Shown here: in pieces, positions 56,437 through 64,000 of the stretch
Layout: every line of letters starts with the position of its first letter
Position numbering within the stretch: the first letter of the stretch is position 1
DNA from: Frigoriglobus tundricola
Lineage (GTDB): Bacteria; Planctomycetota; Planctomycetia; Gemmatales; Gemmataceae
Assembly: GCF_013128195.2 (NCBI RefSeq)
Contig: NZ_CP053452.2
Coordinates: forward strand, 3,286,001 to 3,350,000
Length of the DNA stretch: 64,000 bases
Reading direction: 5' to 3'
Translations under genes and position numbers: made by a program
The notes under the pieces: model-generated
Seen by the model: the letters and a program-made list of their open reading frames with translations, nothing else
Told to the model about the DNA's origin: nothing
Databases searched by the model: none

Positions 56437-57023
56437 ATGGACGACCGGCAGGTTCTACTCGTGGAGGCGGCCACCGGGCGCGCGACGGACGCCGTCCGTC
56501 GCGCCCGGTTGGCCGTGGACGCCGTAATCGCGGCGGAGGCGTTATGGAAGCCCCATCGCGCCGCCGTTCCGTCTGCCGAACACGCGCACTGGGACTGGGC
56601 GCTGAAGGCCGGGCGGCTGGCGGCCCCCGGTACGCGTATCCTGGGCGTCGAGTGCCGAGGGCGATCGAAGGGATGGCGCTCGTCTTCGAGCGTGGCTACT
56701 ACGCGCGGTTGCCGCCCGCCGTCGGGAGCCCTCTGGCGTACGTCGATTTCCTGGAGGCGGCGCCGTGGAACCTGCGCGGCTCCGGCTCGGGCCCGCGGTT
56801 CAAGGGCGTCGGCGCCACGCTCATGGCGGCCGTGGAACGGCTGAGTGAATCGCTCGGGTGCGAGGGCCGCGTCGGGTTGCATTCGTTGGAGCAGGCCGAA
56901 TTTTTTTGCGCCCGGACGTGTCAGATGACCGCGCTCGGTCCCGATCGCGGGTACTATGATTTGTGGTATTTCGAGTGGACGACAGAGCACGCCCGCCGCT
57001 TTGCAGAGGAGCCCGGACGATGA
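56437..57023 (+). pseudogene. GNAT-type acetyltransferase, interrupted by a frameshift
   Basis: The N-terminal part starts at ATG 56437 (MDDRQVLLVEAATGRATDAV) and reads well to about 56660 (GTRILGVECRG). The C-terminal part continues in the next frame from about 56660 (SEQ like GMALVFERGYYARL) to the stop at 57021-57023, and holds GNAT-like YVDFLEAAPWNLR and FKGVGATLMAAVERLSE. Joining them needs a -1 shift, which means one missing base near 56650-56675. The joined product would be about 195 residues, a normal size. It may be a real pseudogene or a base error. Confidence 0.75.
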
Positions 57024-57304
57024 GTACCGACGAACGCGACCGCAACGAGCGGTGGGTGCGACGGATGGCCGCGCTGGAGGACGGGTGCGAAACCACGACC
57101 GGAGGTGCGGTGCCGTTTTTCGCCCGGCTGTTCCCGGTTCCGGACACCGGCAACCTCACGCCCGCTCAAGCAGAAGCCGCTCTGTCCGCGTGGCGGGCCA
57201 AGGTTCACGCGGCGATGGCCGGGTTCCAGAACCCGACGCCCGGGCCGGGCGGCCCCGCTCAACCCGCGGCGCCGGTGCCGGCGCCCGAGGCGCCCGTCGC
57301 GTGA
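57020..57304 (+). CDS. Small conserved-looking protein, unknown function
   Basis: A 94-residue protein not recognised: charged N-terminus ([20 protein letters not shown]), a central [19 protein letters not shown], and a Pro/Ala-rich C-terminal tail. ATG 57020 overlaps the stop of the upstream GNAT frame (ATGA), and its own stop overlaps the GTG of the tadA-like gene. These overlaps argue that it is translated as part of a coupled set. Confidence 0.65.
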   Translation: MSTDERDRNERWVRRMAALEDGCETTTGGAVPFFARLFPVPDTGNLTPAQAEAALSAWRAKVHAAMAGFQNPTPGPGGPAQPAAPVPAPEAPVA

Positions 57305-57819
57305 CCGACATCCCGCTCAACCCGTTCGACCTCGCGTTCACCGACCCGGCGCACCCGTTCCACGTGCACCACATGGAACTGGCGCTCGACGAGGCCGGCG
57401 CCGCCGCGCAAGAGGACGAGGTGCCCGTCGGGGCGGTCGTCGTCCACCCCGAGCGCGGCGTGATCGGGCTGGCGCACAACATGCGCGAGCAACTCGTTGA
57501 TCCGACCGCGCACGCCGAGATGATCGCGCTCACCCAGGCCGCCACCGCCCTCAAGACCTGGCGGCTGGAGAAGTGCATCCTGTACGCCACCCTGGAACCG
57601 TGCCCGATGTGCGCCGGCGGGATCGTCCAGGCCCGCGTGCCGATGGTCGTCTACGGCTGCACCGACCCGAAGGCCGGGGCGTGCCACACGCTCTACCAGA
57701 TCGCCAGCGACCCGCGGCTGAACCACCGCGCGGAGGTGATCGGCGGCGTCCTGGCCGACCGGTGCGCGGCGGCCCTCACCGACTTCTTCCGCCGGAAGCG
57801 GGAACTGGGCAAAAAGTGA
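57301..57819 (+). CDS. tadA: tRNA-adenosine deaminase (TadA-like)
   Basis: This 172-residue zinc deaminase probably makes inosine at the tRNA-Arg wobble position. The zinc site is complete: HAEMIAL (His and catalytic Glu) and [12 protein letters not shown] (PCxxC). [13 protein letters not shown] and [16 protein letters not shown] match TadA. GTG 57301 overlaps the previous stop (GTGA). The N-terminus ([24 protein letters not shown]) is longer than usual. Confidence 0.93.
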   Translation: MTDIPLNPFDLAFTDPAHPFHVHHMELALDEAGAAAQEDEVPVGAVVVHPERGVIGLAHNMREQLVDPTAHAEMIALTQAATALKTWRLEKCILYATLEPCPMCAGGIVQARVPMVVYGCTDPKAGACHTLYQIASDPRLNHRAEVIGGVLADRCAAALTDFFRRKRELGKK

Positions 57820-57963
57820 GCCCGTAGCGCCGGCACGACCCGCGCCGTCCGCACGACCACCCGGCGCACGGGGGCCGCCCTCGGATCGGCGCTCACGATT
57901 CCCCGCGCCGGCTGTTAGACTGATATCGAACAACCTCGCGCCCGCCGTCCGGGAGTCGCACCG

Positions 57964-59664
57964 ATGAGACACCGCCTCGCCGCCCTGGTCGCCGTCGCCC
58001 TGTGCGCCGCCGCGGCCACGGCCCAACCGACCAGCTTTTCGAAGGCCGCCCCGCCGCCGAAAGCGGTCCTCGACCGGCTGAACCTGAAGAGCGAGTGGAC
58101 GCAGTTCCTGCCGGTCGGGGGCACCCGCGACACACTGGTCTCGGTGCAGACGATCGACGACCAGGTGTTCGTGCAGACGCGGGCCGGGACGCTGTTCGCC
58201 CTGGACGCGCTGACCGGCCGCGTCCAGTGGGCCGCGCGCCTGGGCAACGGGTCTTACGGCAACGCCTATCCGGTCGCGGCCAACTCGCAGTTCGTGTTCT
58301 GTGCCCACGTCACCACCCTGTACGCCTTCTACCGGTACACCGGGGTGACCGAGTTCGTGACCGATCTGGAAACGCCGCCGACGACCGGCCTGGCGTGTGA
58401 CGAGCAGTCGGTGTACTGCGTCCTCGGGATGCGGCCGGGCAACGCGGGCGCGCACCGCGTCGCGGTGTACGACATGCCCCGCCCCATCGCCATCAACGAA
58501 GCGGTGAAAGAGGCGGGGGACCCGCTCGGCCGGGCCGCGCGGCCCGCCGCCACCGGCGCGGTGGACGACCTGCTCAAGCGGTACCACCCCGGCGCCACCG
58601 GTACGCCGCTGATCGAGACGTTCGATTCCCCGGTCCTCCCGAAGGACCTCGAGGCGCCGATCGGGGGGGCGACGGGCTCGCGGACCCCGTCGGTGTCCAC
58701 CCTGCCGAGCGTGATGCCGCCGTACTCGCTGGGCAACCGGTCCCCGGCCCCGTCGCTCGCGACGCTGCCGTCGGTGCGCCAGCCGTACCACATCCGCCAG
58801 GACGCCGGGCGGTACGTCCAGCAGACGCCGTCGCTGGGCGTCATCCCGCCCTCGATCGCCGCCTCGCTGGCCCTGGCCGACCTGCGGCCCAAGACGGTCG
58901 CGCCGCCGCTGCGGTGGGAGTACGGGCTGAACTCCCGCATCCTGTACCCGCTCCACCTCACCCCGACCCGCGTCTGGGCCGTGGCGGAGGGGAACATGGT
59001 GATCGCGCTGAACAAGAACAGCCAGGCGGGCAAGGTGGTGACCGAAGTGTCCGAACGGCTCTCCTCGCCGGTCGCGGCCGCGCCGTCCGCCACCGGCCAG
59101 ACCCATTACGTCCCGCTCGGGAACGGGAACCTGGTCGCCGTGGACGCCTCGAGCGGCAACCTCGACGGCGGGCTGAGCATCAAGTGGCGGTCCGTGCCCG
59201 GCGGCATCAACAACCACTCGCCGTACATCACGAAGGCGTTCGTCTACGCGTCCGGCGACGACAGCGGGGTGATCTGTGTCAACCGCGAAACCGGCGAGGT
59301 CGTGTGGCGCTCGGACGACAACGTGGACCGGATCATCGGGGCCAACGAGGAGTTCGCCTACCTCCGCAACCGCCAGGGCCGGTTCCTCGTGTACGACGCC
59401 AAGCGCCCGGGGGGCGCGGACCACAAGCGGACGCTCCCGCTCGGCTCGGCCGACCTGAGCGAGTTCAACATCCACATCGTGAACACCGCGTCCGACCGGG
59501 TGTACCTGGCCGCCGACAACGGGCTGATCGTGTGCCTCCGCGACGCCAGCGCGAAGTACGCGAAGCCGATGCGCCTGTGGCCGCCCGCGGACGTCAACCC
59601 GCCCAAGCGGATCAGCGTCGATGCGAAGCCCAGCAAGGACGCGGCCCCCGACACGAAACCCTAG
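57964..59664 (+). CDS. PQQ-binding-like beta-propeller protein, exported
   Basis: This 566-residue protein has a signal peptide (MRHRLAALVAVALCAAAATA). The BamB/PQQ-type propeller is seen as repeated strands (LFALDALTGRVQWAARL, VVAVDASSG-like, VICVNRETGEVVWRSD). A long Ser/Pro-rich insert with TPSVSTLPSVMPPYS and SLATLPSVRQPY repeats lies between blades (about 230-310). It is probably periplasmic; no enzyme motif is seen. The Trp-docking pattern suggests a scaffold or quinoprotein-like fold without proof of cofactor binding. A perfect 12-bp hairpin follows the stop. Confidence 0.85.
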   Translation: MRHRLAALVAVALCAAAATAQPTSFSKAAPPPKAVLDRLNLKSEWTQFLPVGGTRDTLVSVQTIDDQVFVQTRAGTLFALDALTGRVQWAARLGNGSYGNAYPVAANSQFVFCAHVTTLYAFYRYTGVTEFVTDLETPPTTGLACDEQSVYCVLGMRPGNAGAHRVAVYDMPRPIAINEAVKEAGDPLGRAARPAATGAVDDLLKRYHPGATGTPLIETFDSPVLPKDLEAPIGGATGSRTPSVSTLPSVMPPYSLGNRSPAPSLATLPSVRQPYHIRQDAGRYVQQTPSLGVIPPSIAASLALADLRPKTVAPPLRWEYGLNSRILYPLHLTPTRVWAVAEGNMVIALNKNSQAGKVVTEVSERLSSPVAAAPSATGQTHYVPLGNGNLVAVDASSGNLDGGLSIKWRSVPGGINNHSPYITKAFVYASGDDSGVICVNRETGEVVWRSDDNVDRIIGANEEFAYLRNRQGRFLVYDAKRPGGADHKRTLPLGSADLSEFNIHIVNTASDRVYLAADNGLIVCLRDASAKYAKPMRLWPPADVNPPKRISVDAKPSKDAAPDTKP

Positions 59665-59688
59665 TCCGCTGGACGCGCTGTGATCCGA

Positions 59689-59719
59689 TGCCCGCGCGGT
59701 GGCCGTTACCGCGCGGGCA
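59689..59719 (+). terminator. Hairpin after the propeller gene
   Basis: The arms TGCCCGCGCGGT (59689-59700) and ACCGCGCGGGCA (59708-59719) pair perfectly over a 7-base loop. A weak T-run (TTTTG) comes 6 bases later. Confidence 0.7.
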
Positions 59720-59844
59720 CGTGAGTTTTGCAGGCTATCGCGGACCCCGAGCCGGAGCTACCATGCGAAGGCCGCGAGGAGCCGGCGGTCGACTCTCGCG
59801 AGCGAATGCTGAGTTCGGCACCAGAGGTCTGTGACGGGGTCCCG

Positions 59845-60519
59845 ATGTTCGATCCGAAAGCGAAGTGTGCCCCAGTCGAGCCGTCGTCGTCGATGCAACA
59901 GTGCATCGATGCGTACGGGGTCGAAGGTCAAGGCGAGTGGGTGAATAACACCCTTTCGCAGCAAGCTCAGTTCTGGTCGTGCGGCATGATCTCACGGAGA
60001 CCGAGCGTTCCGACGCACGACCATGACCCAAGGGAATTGGCCCGGTGCCATACACTTGCAAACGAGGCCGCGCGCGTAATGGGCAGCGTGTGGTGCATGT
60101 TTCGCTCGGGTTCTGATCCAGAAACGCACCCGTTCTTCATCACGGTTCAGCACGGCGAACCCATTCCCACGCGTATCGATGAACCGCTGATACGAAAGGT
60201 ACTTGGCGGGACGTTGCATCCCGAGGCAGCCGTCCGCATCGAACCGCTGGCGGAAGGGACGACGTGGTGGCAAGAAGTCGAAGAGGATGCCCGAAGCATG
60301 GTTGATGACCAGCCGCAGAATCGGTTCGAAGAACTTGTTAAGGAATGGCGGGACTTGATGAAGTGGTTTTCGGTGAGTGGTCTTTCTGATCCATCTTTCG
60401 TTCGCACAACGGACCCTGGGAAGCCTTGCCGGAACTTGGGCTGCGTTTTTCCCTGTTTCGTGATGGGGGTCTCGGACAAAGGGAGTCTAATCGGGATCGC
60501 CACTCATGTAGTCGAGTGA
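59845..60519 (+). CDS. Orphan cassette-type gene 1, unknown function
   Basis: A protein of about 224 residues that I do not recognise. It is rich in Cys (eight or more), with VHQPH-free, mostly acidic sequence and blocks such as HTLANEAARVMGSVWCMFRS and FEELVKEWRDLMKWFSVSG. Codon use is less GC-rich than the neighbours. The start is uncertain: ATG 59845 is chosen since a GTTCGGC that could be a cassette boundary lies at 59812; ATG 59806 and TTG 59728 are in frame. An attC-like palindrome begins 29 bases after the stop. Confidence 0.55.
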   Translation: MFDPKAKCAPVEPSSSMQQCIDAYGVEGQGEWVNNTLSQQAQFWSCGMISRRPSVPTHDHDPRELARCHTLANEAARVMGSVWCMFRSGSDPETHPFFITVQHGEPIPTRIDEPLIRKVLGGTLHPEAAVRIEPLAEGTTWWQEVEEDARSMVDDQPQNRFEELVKEWRDLMKWFSVSGLSDPSFVRTTDPGKPCRNLGCVFPCFVMGVSDKGSLIGIATHVVE

Positions 60520-60548
60520 TGAGAGCTGCACGAACAGCCGAAAAACGT

Positions 60549-60636
60549 GCCGAACCCGTCGCTGCACCGGACCGCTGCACATGCGTTATTGGGTGACCGT
60601 GTCGCGGCCTGCGGCCGGTGAGCGGATTCGTTCAGT
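60549..60636. repeat. attC-like site 1 (imperfect palindrome, 88 bp)
   Basis: The left end is GCCGAAC, then CCGTCGCTGCACCGGACC. The right end is GGCCGGTGAGCGGATTC, then GTTCAGT. The halves pair apart from a mismatch and an unpaired G in CTGCACC against GGTGAG, which is the sort of extrahelical base that attC sites have. It lies between two orphan genes of the same orientation. Confidence 0.7.
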
Positions 60637-60672
60637 CACAAACTACGTTCTGAGACGTTAGTGGTGAAGACG

Positions 60673-61041
60673 ATGCACAACGACTTCGGCAACCGTACCA
60701 AGCGGGAGGAGTTCCGCTACCAATACAAAGGCAGTGAACTGCTACCGTATGCCGAGCGTGCGTACCTCAAGTATCTGCGGGCGGAGGTCGAGGCCCGAGA
60801 GCGTGCCGCCGCGTTACTGAGCGACATGGGGGTCAGGCAAAACGATCCGGAGCTGGATCGTTGCCGCAAGGATATCGAGAACTCCGGCAAGATCCGCGAG
60901 CAGTGTTCCGTTTGGGTCCACCAATTCCACCGGGAGCCGGACCGAGAGTTCCCGTTGGAGTTAGGGGACGTGACGTTCTTCGGCCTCGTCGGCGATCCCA
61001 CGCCGGAGGACATCGCCCGTGCCCGCAAGTTCACCGCGTAG
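60673..61041 (+). CDS. Orphan cassette-type gene 2, unknown function
   Basis: A 122-residue protein, mostly helical and charged (REEFRYQYKGSELLPYAERA, LRAEVEARERAAALLSDM). It ends with GDPTPEDIARARKFTA. I do not recognise a family. ATG 60673 is 36 bases after attC-like site 1 and the stop is 16 bases before site 2. GTG 60661 is an alternative start. Confidence 0.55.
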   Translation: MHNDFGNRTKREEFRYQYKGSELLPYAERAYLKYLRAEVEARERAAALLSDMGVRQNDPELDRCRKDIENSGKIREQCSVWVHQFHREPDREFPLELGDVTFFGLVGDPTPEDIARARKFTA

Positions 61042-61057
61042 CTGGGCAGTAAAGCCG

Positions 61058-61171
61058 GCCGAACCCGTCGCGGCACCGGACCCGGCCGCGTAGCTTGTTT
61101 CCCGTGGCTCACCTGGCACATCTGTCGCACACCGGCGTCTCGGCCGAGTGGGGTGAGCGGATTCGTTCGGC
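61058..61171. repeat. attC-like site 2 (imperfect palindrome, 114 bp)
   Basis: The ends GCCGAAC (61058-61064) and GTTCGGC (61165-61171) are perfect complements. Inside them are CCGTCGCGGCACCGGACC on the left and GGGGTGAGCGGATTC on the right, plus a second stem CGGCCG/CGGCCG. The arrangement equals site 1, including the bulged bases. Confidence 0.75.
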
Positions 61172-61192
61172 GGCGGAGGCCCAGGACGCCCG

Positions 61193-61591
61193 ATGGCAGA
61201 GAAATCGGAGGTCACACCGGAGCTGTTGGCGACCTTCCGCCGCTGTACGTTCGCCCGGCGGGTGTTCGTTTCGTACCCATCGCTATGGGCCAAGAAGCCG
61301 CTGGGCGCTGACGACGCGCCTCCCGATTCGCGGGAGGACGAATGGCACGTCTCCAAGCCATTCACCGGAGAGCCGTTCGATCCGGAGGAGTGGGAGTTGC
61401 GGGAAGGCGGCTGGGACCACGAGCACTGCGATGTCTGTTGGGCCACGATCACGGATGGCATGGCGTACTGGCCCAACATCGACCCGGACGCCGGGCAGGT
61501 CGATCTGTGCGAGGCGTGTTACCCGCGGGTCGTAGCCCTGCTGGTTGTAGACCCACGCGCCGAACAGGGTGCTCCACCGGACCGCGGTTGA
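61193..61591 (+). CDS. Orphan cassette-type gene 3, small Cys-pair protein
   Basis: A 132-residue protein with two CxxC pairs 25 or so residues apart (HCDVCWATI and DLCEACYPR), which suggests a zinc site. It has Trp-rich stretches (DEWHVSKPFTGEP, WELREGGWDHEH). No family is recognised. ATG 61193 is 22 bases after attC-like site 2. The final codons overlap the left half of a third attC-like motif. Confidence 0.6.
   Translation: MAEKSEVTPELLATFRRCTFARRVFVSYPSLWAKKPLGADDAPPDSREDEWHVSKPFTGEPFDPEEWELREGGWDHEHCDVCWATITDGMAYWPNIDPDAGQVDLCEACYPRVVALLVVDPRAEQGAPPDRG
61559..61585. repeat. attC-like half-site 3
   Basis: GCCGAAC followed by AGGGTGCTCCACCGGACC matches the left half of sites 1 and 2. I cannot find a right half (GTGAGCGG plus GTTCGGC) before the next gene, so the site looks truncated. 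Confidence 0.55.
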
Positions 61592-61622
61592 TGCGCTGGT
61601 TGACCCCTGAGACCACGACGCG

Positions 61623-61655
61623 AACGGGCGGACCACGGGGCCGCCCGTTTTTCTT
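61623..61655 (+). terminator. Rho-independent-type terminator after the cassette region
   Basis: The arms AACGGGCGG (61623-61631) and CCGCCCGTT (61641-61649) are followed by TTTTCTTT. It closes transcription before the Ada/Ogt-type gene. Confidence 0.75.
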
Positions 61656-61724
61656 TGCTCCCGCGCAAGAACCGGATAGCGAACGGCGCGGCCACCGCGG
61701 TATCGTGCCCGTGGAGGGACCGCG

Positions 61725-62561
61725 ATGCCGACCGTTACGCCCACCGCCGACACCGTCTCGCTCATCGCCGACCTGTGCGACTACATCCGCGCGCGTCCGG
61801 ACCCGGTGCCCACGCTGACCGCGCTCGGCCGACAGGCCGGGATGAGCCCGGCGCACCTCCAGCGCGTCTTCAAGCGAATCGTCGGGGTCAGCCCGCGGCA
61901 GTTCGCCGACGCGTGCCGGCTCGACCGCTTGAAGCGCAAACTCAAAGGGGGTGACACCGTGACGACCGCCATGACCGCCGCCGGGTACGGGTCCAGCAGC
62001 CGGCTCTACGAACGCGCCGCCGACCGGCTCGGCATGACGCCGGGCCAGTACCAGAAGGGCGGGCCGGTGGCAATCCGGTTCGCGACCGCGGCGTGCCCGC
62101 TCGGTCGCGTCATCCTCGCCGCGACCGGCAAGGGCGTGTGCTGGCTGAGCTTCGGCGACACCGACGCGGCGATGGAGGCCGCGCTGCGGGCCGAGTTCCC
62201 GAAGGCGACCGTGACCCGCGGGGCCGGCGACCTCGCGCCGTGGGTCGCGGAACTCCAGCGCCACCTCGCGGGCGAGCAGCCGCACCTCGATCTGCCGCTC
62301 GACGTGCGGGCCACCGCGTTCCAGCGCCGGGTGTGGGACGCGCTCCTGGCCATCCCCTACGGCGAGACGCGGAGCTACAAGCAGGTGGCCGAAGCGATCG
62401 GCGCGCCGACCGCGGTGCGGGCCGTCGCCCGCGCGTGTGCCACGAACCCGGTGGCGGTCGTCGTGCCGTGCCACCGCGTCATCGGCACCGACGGCAAGCT
62501 GCACGGCTACGCCGGCGGGCTGCACCGGAAGAAGAAGCTGCTCGAAACGGAGAAGAGATAA
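61725..62561 (+). CDS. AraC-type HTH plus O6-methylguanine-DNA methyltransferase (Ada/Ogt-like)
   Basis: This 278-residue protein has an AraC-type helix-turn-helix (about 20-105; PTLTALGRQAGMSPAHLQRVF and AAGYGSSSRLYERAADRLG). The alkyltransferase domain (about 125-278) has the catalytic Cys in VVVPCHRVIG. It is like Ada but lacks the N-terminal zinc domain with Cys38, the part that senses methylphosphotriesters, so it may repair O6-methylguanine without the usual adaptive switch. ATG 61725 follows GGAGGG. Confidence 0.93.
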   Translation: MPTVTPTADTVSLIADLCDYIRARPDPVPTLTALGRQAGMSPAHLQRVFKRIVGVSPRQFADACRLDRLKRKLKGGDTVTTAMTAAGYGSSSRLYERAADRLGMTPGQYQKGGPVAIRFATAACPLGRVILAATGKGVCWLSFGDTDAAMEAALRAEFPKATVTRGAGDLAPWVAELQRHLAGEQPHLDLPLDVRATAFQRRVWDALLAIPYGETRSYKQVAEAIGAPTAVRAVARACATNPVAVVVPCHRVIGTDGKLHGYAGGLHRKKKLLETEKR

Positions 62562-62562
62562 G

Positions 62563-62713
62563 ATTTCACCGCAAAGACACAAAGCGAGCACAAAGGGCCA
62601 CAAAGAAGACAACAAGCCGGAAGCCGGTGAGAGCAACCCTCTGAACTCGGTGCCTTGTCTGGTGTCTTCCTTGTGGCCCTGTGTGCTCGCTTTGTGTCTT
62701 TGCGGTGAAAAAT
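62563..62713. repeat. P3 (CACAAAG) inverted repeat, copy 3
   Basis: Left half TTTCACCGCAAAGACACAAAG plus CGAGCACAAAGGGCCACAAAG; right half GTGTGCTCGCTTTGTGTCTTTGCGGTGAAA. The arms pair over about 40 bp. It starts right after the Ada/Ogt-like stop and ends 3 bases before the next ATG. Confidence 0.88.
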
Positions 62714-62716
62714 AAC

Positions 62717-63652
62717 ATGCAGCGCGACGACAACCTGCCGCCGAATTTCCTCATCCCGGTCGGGACGCAGGTGGTGCTGCGCTACGACCGCCGCGTGCCC
62801 GGCACCGACACCCAGGTCCCGGCCGGGACGGTCGCGGAGGTGGCCGAGGCGCCCGCGACGAACGACCGCCCGTACCTCGTGCGGCTCCTGGACGGGGTCT
62901 CGTTCCGCCTGAAGTTCGGCGAGCTGCTCGTGCGCCGCGGCGACCATTCCGTCGAGGCGACCGGGACGGCCGGACCGGACGTGTCGGCGTTCGTGGTGTA
63001 CCGGGTGATGGTCGGCTCGCGGGCGTTCGGGCTCGCCACCGAATCGTCGGACGAGGACCGCCGCGGCGTGTTTCTCCCGCCCGCCGACTGGCACTGGTCG
63101 CTCACCAAGCCGCCCGAACAGGTCGAGGTCTTCGGCGCGGGCGTGGAAGAGATCGATTGGGAGATCGAAAAGTTCGTGCGGCTCGCGCTCCAGGCGAACC
63201 CGAATATCCTCGAAACGCTCTGGTCTCCCGCGGTCCTGCACGCCGACGAGACCGGCACGGAGCTGCGCGCGATCCGCGGCGCGTTCCTGTCGCGGCACCT
63301 GTACCGCACTTACAGCGGGTACGTCTTGTCGCAGTTCCGGCTGATGAAGAGGGGCTTCGCGACGAACCGCCGGTACAAGCCGAAGCACGCGATGCACCTC
63401 GTTCGCCTGCTGCACAGCGGCATCCACGCGCTCCGCGAGGGCGACATCCGCGTGGACGTGGGCGAGCACCGGGACGAACTGCTTGCCATCCGCCGTGGGG
63501 AGGTCCCGTTCGAGGCGGTGGAGGCGCGGGCGCTGGAACTGGACCGCGTGTTCCGCGAAGCCTTCGCAACGACGAAGCTCCCGGAGAAGCCCGACACCGA
63601 GCGGGCGAACCGGTTCCTCATCGCGGCGCGAAGGCGGAGCGCCCGCGCGTGA
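62717..63652 (+). CDS. Nucleotidyltransferase (Pol-beta superfamily, RlaP/COG3541-like)
   Basis: A 311-residue protein. A short N-terminal beta-rich part (VGTQVVLRYDRRVPGTD, FRLKFGELLVRRGDHS) is followed by the Pol-beta signature GSRAFGLATESSDEDRRGVF (G-S at about 107, then DxD-like EDR). The C-terminal part has helices with KFVRLALQANPNILETLWSP and KHAMHLVRLLHSG, typical of predicted nucleotidyltransferases linked to RNA repair (RlaP). A second gene of the same type starts at 63808. ATG 62717 is close after the P3 repeat. Confidence 0.85.
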   Translation: MQRDDNLPPNFLIPVGTQVVLRYDRRVPGTDTQVPAGTVAEVAEAPATNDRPYLVRLLDGVSFRLKFGELLVRRGDHSVEATGTAGPDVSAFVVYRVMVGSRAFGLATESSDEDRRGVFLPPADWHWSLTKPPEQVEVFGAGVEEIDWEIEKFVRLALQANPNILETLWSPAVLHADETGTELRAIRGAFLSRHLYRTYSGYVLSQFRLMKRGFATNRRYKPKHAMHLVRLLHSGIHALREGDIRVDVGEHRDELLAIRRGEVPFEAVEARALELDRVFREAFATTKLPEKPDTERANRFLIAARRRSARA

Positions 63653-63727
63653 CACCAGCCGCTGACTCCAGAAAGTCGGTCACTCGCTCCGCCAGTGACG
63701 CCCTCGACCGTCTCCAAACGGCCGGGC

Positions 63728-63748
63728 GCGACTCGCGGAGCGAGTCGC
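63728..63748. repeat. Short hairpin between the two nucleotidyltransferase genes
   Basis: GCGACTCGC and GCGAGTCGC (9 bp) around a GGA loop. No T-run follows. Confidence 0.6.
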
Positions 63749-63807
63749 CTACTTTCCTGACACGGCTCGCTCCGCGGGTCGCCCACCTTGAAGGCGCGTG
63801 TTCGACC

Positions 63808-64000
63808 ATGACCATCACCCACGACCTCGATCTGGCTGCACTTGCCGCGTGGGGCAACGCCCGCGTGCCGGACGCACTGTTCTGGACCGTCAGCGGGTCG
63901 CACGTGTACGGCTTCCCCTCGGCCGATAGCGACATCGACCTGCGCGGCTGCTTCCGCGCGCCGCTGCGCGCGCTCGTCGGGCTGCGACCGCCCGTAGAAA
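63808..64000 (+). CDS. Nucleotidyltransferase (Pol-beta superfamily), 5' part, cut by window end
   Basis: Begins at ATG 63808 (MTITHDLDLAALAAWGNARV) and carries the superfamily signature SGSHVYGFPSADSDIDLRG within the first 50 residues; the metal-binding Asp pair is in DSDIDL. It continues past the window end. It resembles the gene before it but starts directly with the catalytic part. Confidence 0.85.
   Translation, partial: MTITHDLDLAALAAWGNARVPDALFWTVSGSHVYGFPSADSDIDLRGCFRAPLRALVGLRPPVE

Noticed and set aside
59700-59818. A further attC-like site before the first cassette gene
   Set aside because: GTTCGGC at 59812-59818 fits a right end, but I cannot find the matching left half; kept only as a hint for the gene start.

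Overview
The window is high-GC bacterial chromosome that looks like a planctomycete of the Gemmata group. The evidence is two prepilin-like DUF1559 proteins with the H-X9-DG C-terminal motif, Ser/Thr kinases with N- or C-terminal additions, a tetrahydromethanopterin C1 gene pair (fae, mtdB), small transthyretin-like lipoproteins, and a PVC-type propeller protein. This placement comes from gene content, not from a database search.

Layout. 0.2-9.5 kb, all minus strand: a Sel1-repeat pseudokinase with a split N-terminus, a PAS-rich hybrid histidine kinase, a small lipoprotein, a DUF1559 protein and a kinase fused to a beta-helix-like domain. 9.7-17.5 kb: S9 peptidase, a REP-type tyrosine transposase with its palindromes, mtdB, fae and an RND exporter. 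17.6-25.2 kb: pgi, an ABC ATPase, a DUF427 protein, and a coupled three-gene unit: fatty acyl-AMP ligase, acyl carrier protein, MBOAT-SGNH fusion. 25.3-34.3 kb, minus strand: LRR lipoprotein, second DUF1559 protein, ergothioneine genes egtB-egtD, a PafA-like phosphatase and an alpha/beta hydrolase. 34.6-44.3 kb: EF-P, a large VWA-like membrane protein, a PBP4-type peptidase, purA, uppS, cdsA and phoH. 44.7-53.2 kb: holA, an NAD(P)HX epimerase, tRNA-Gly, tig-clpP1-clpP2, a lipoprotein, moaC and a polyprenyl synthase. 53.4-59.7 kb: glycosyltransferase-like protein, propeller protein, broken GNAT gene, a small ORF, tadA and a PQQ-type propeller. 59.8-61.6 kb: three small orphan genes separated by attC-like palindromes. 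61.7-64 kb: Ada/Ogt-type protein and two Pol-beta-type nucleotidyltransferases, the last cut by the window end.

The gaps are dominated by dispersed inverted-repeat families. P1 is a GGGAGGG hairpin pair, P2 a GGGACCGCGGCCG hairpin, P3 a CACAAAG repeat, P4 a 49-bp-arm repeat, and REP units carry CAGCCYGAAGGGCTG. One P1-like block lies in frame inside the RND exporter gene.

The two most interesting systems are (1) the FAAL-ACP-MBOAT/SGNH operon, which has the same parts list as the dlt D-alanylation system but with a fatty-acid-type ligase, and (2) the attC-like cassette array, which resembles an integron remnant without an integrase. Functions below are inferred from motifs read by eye.
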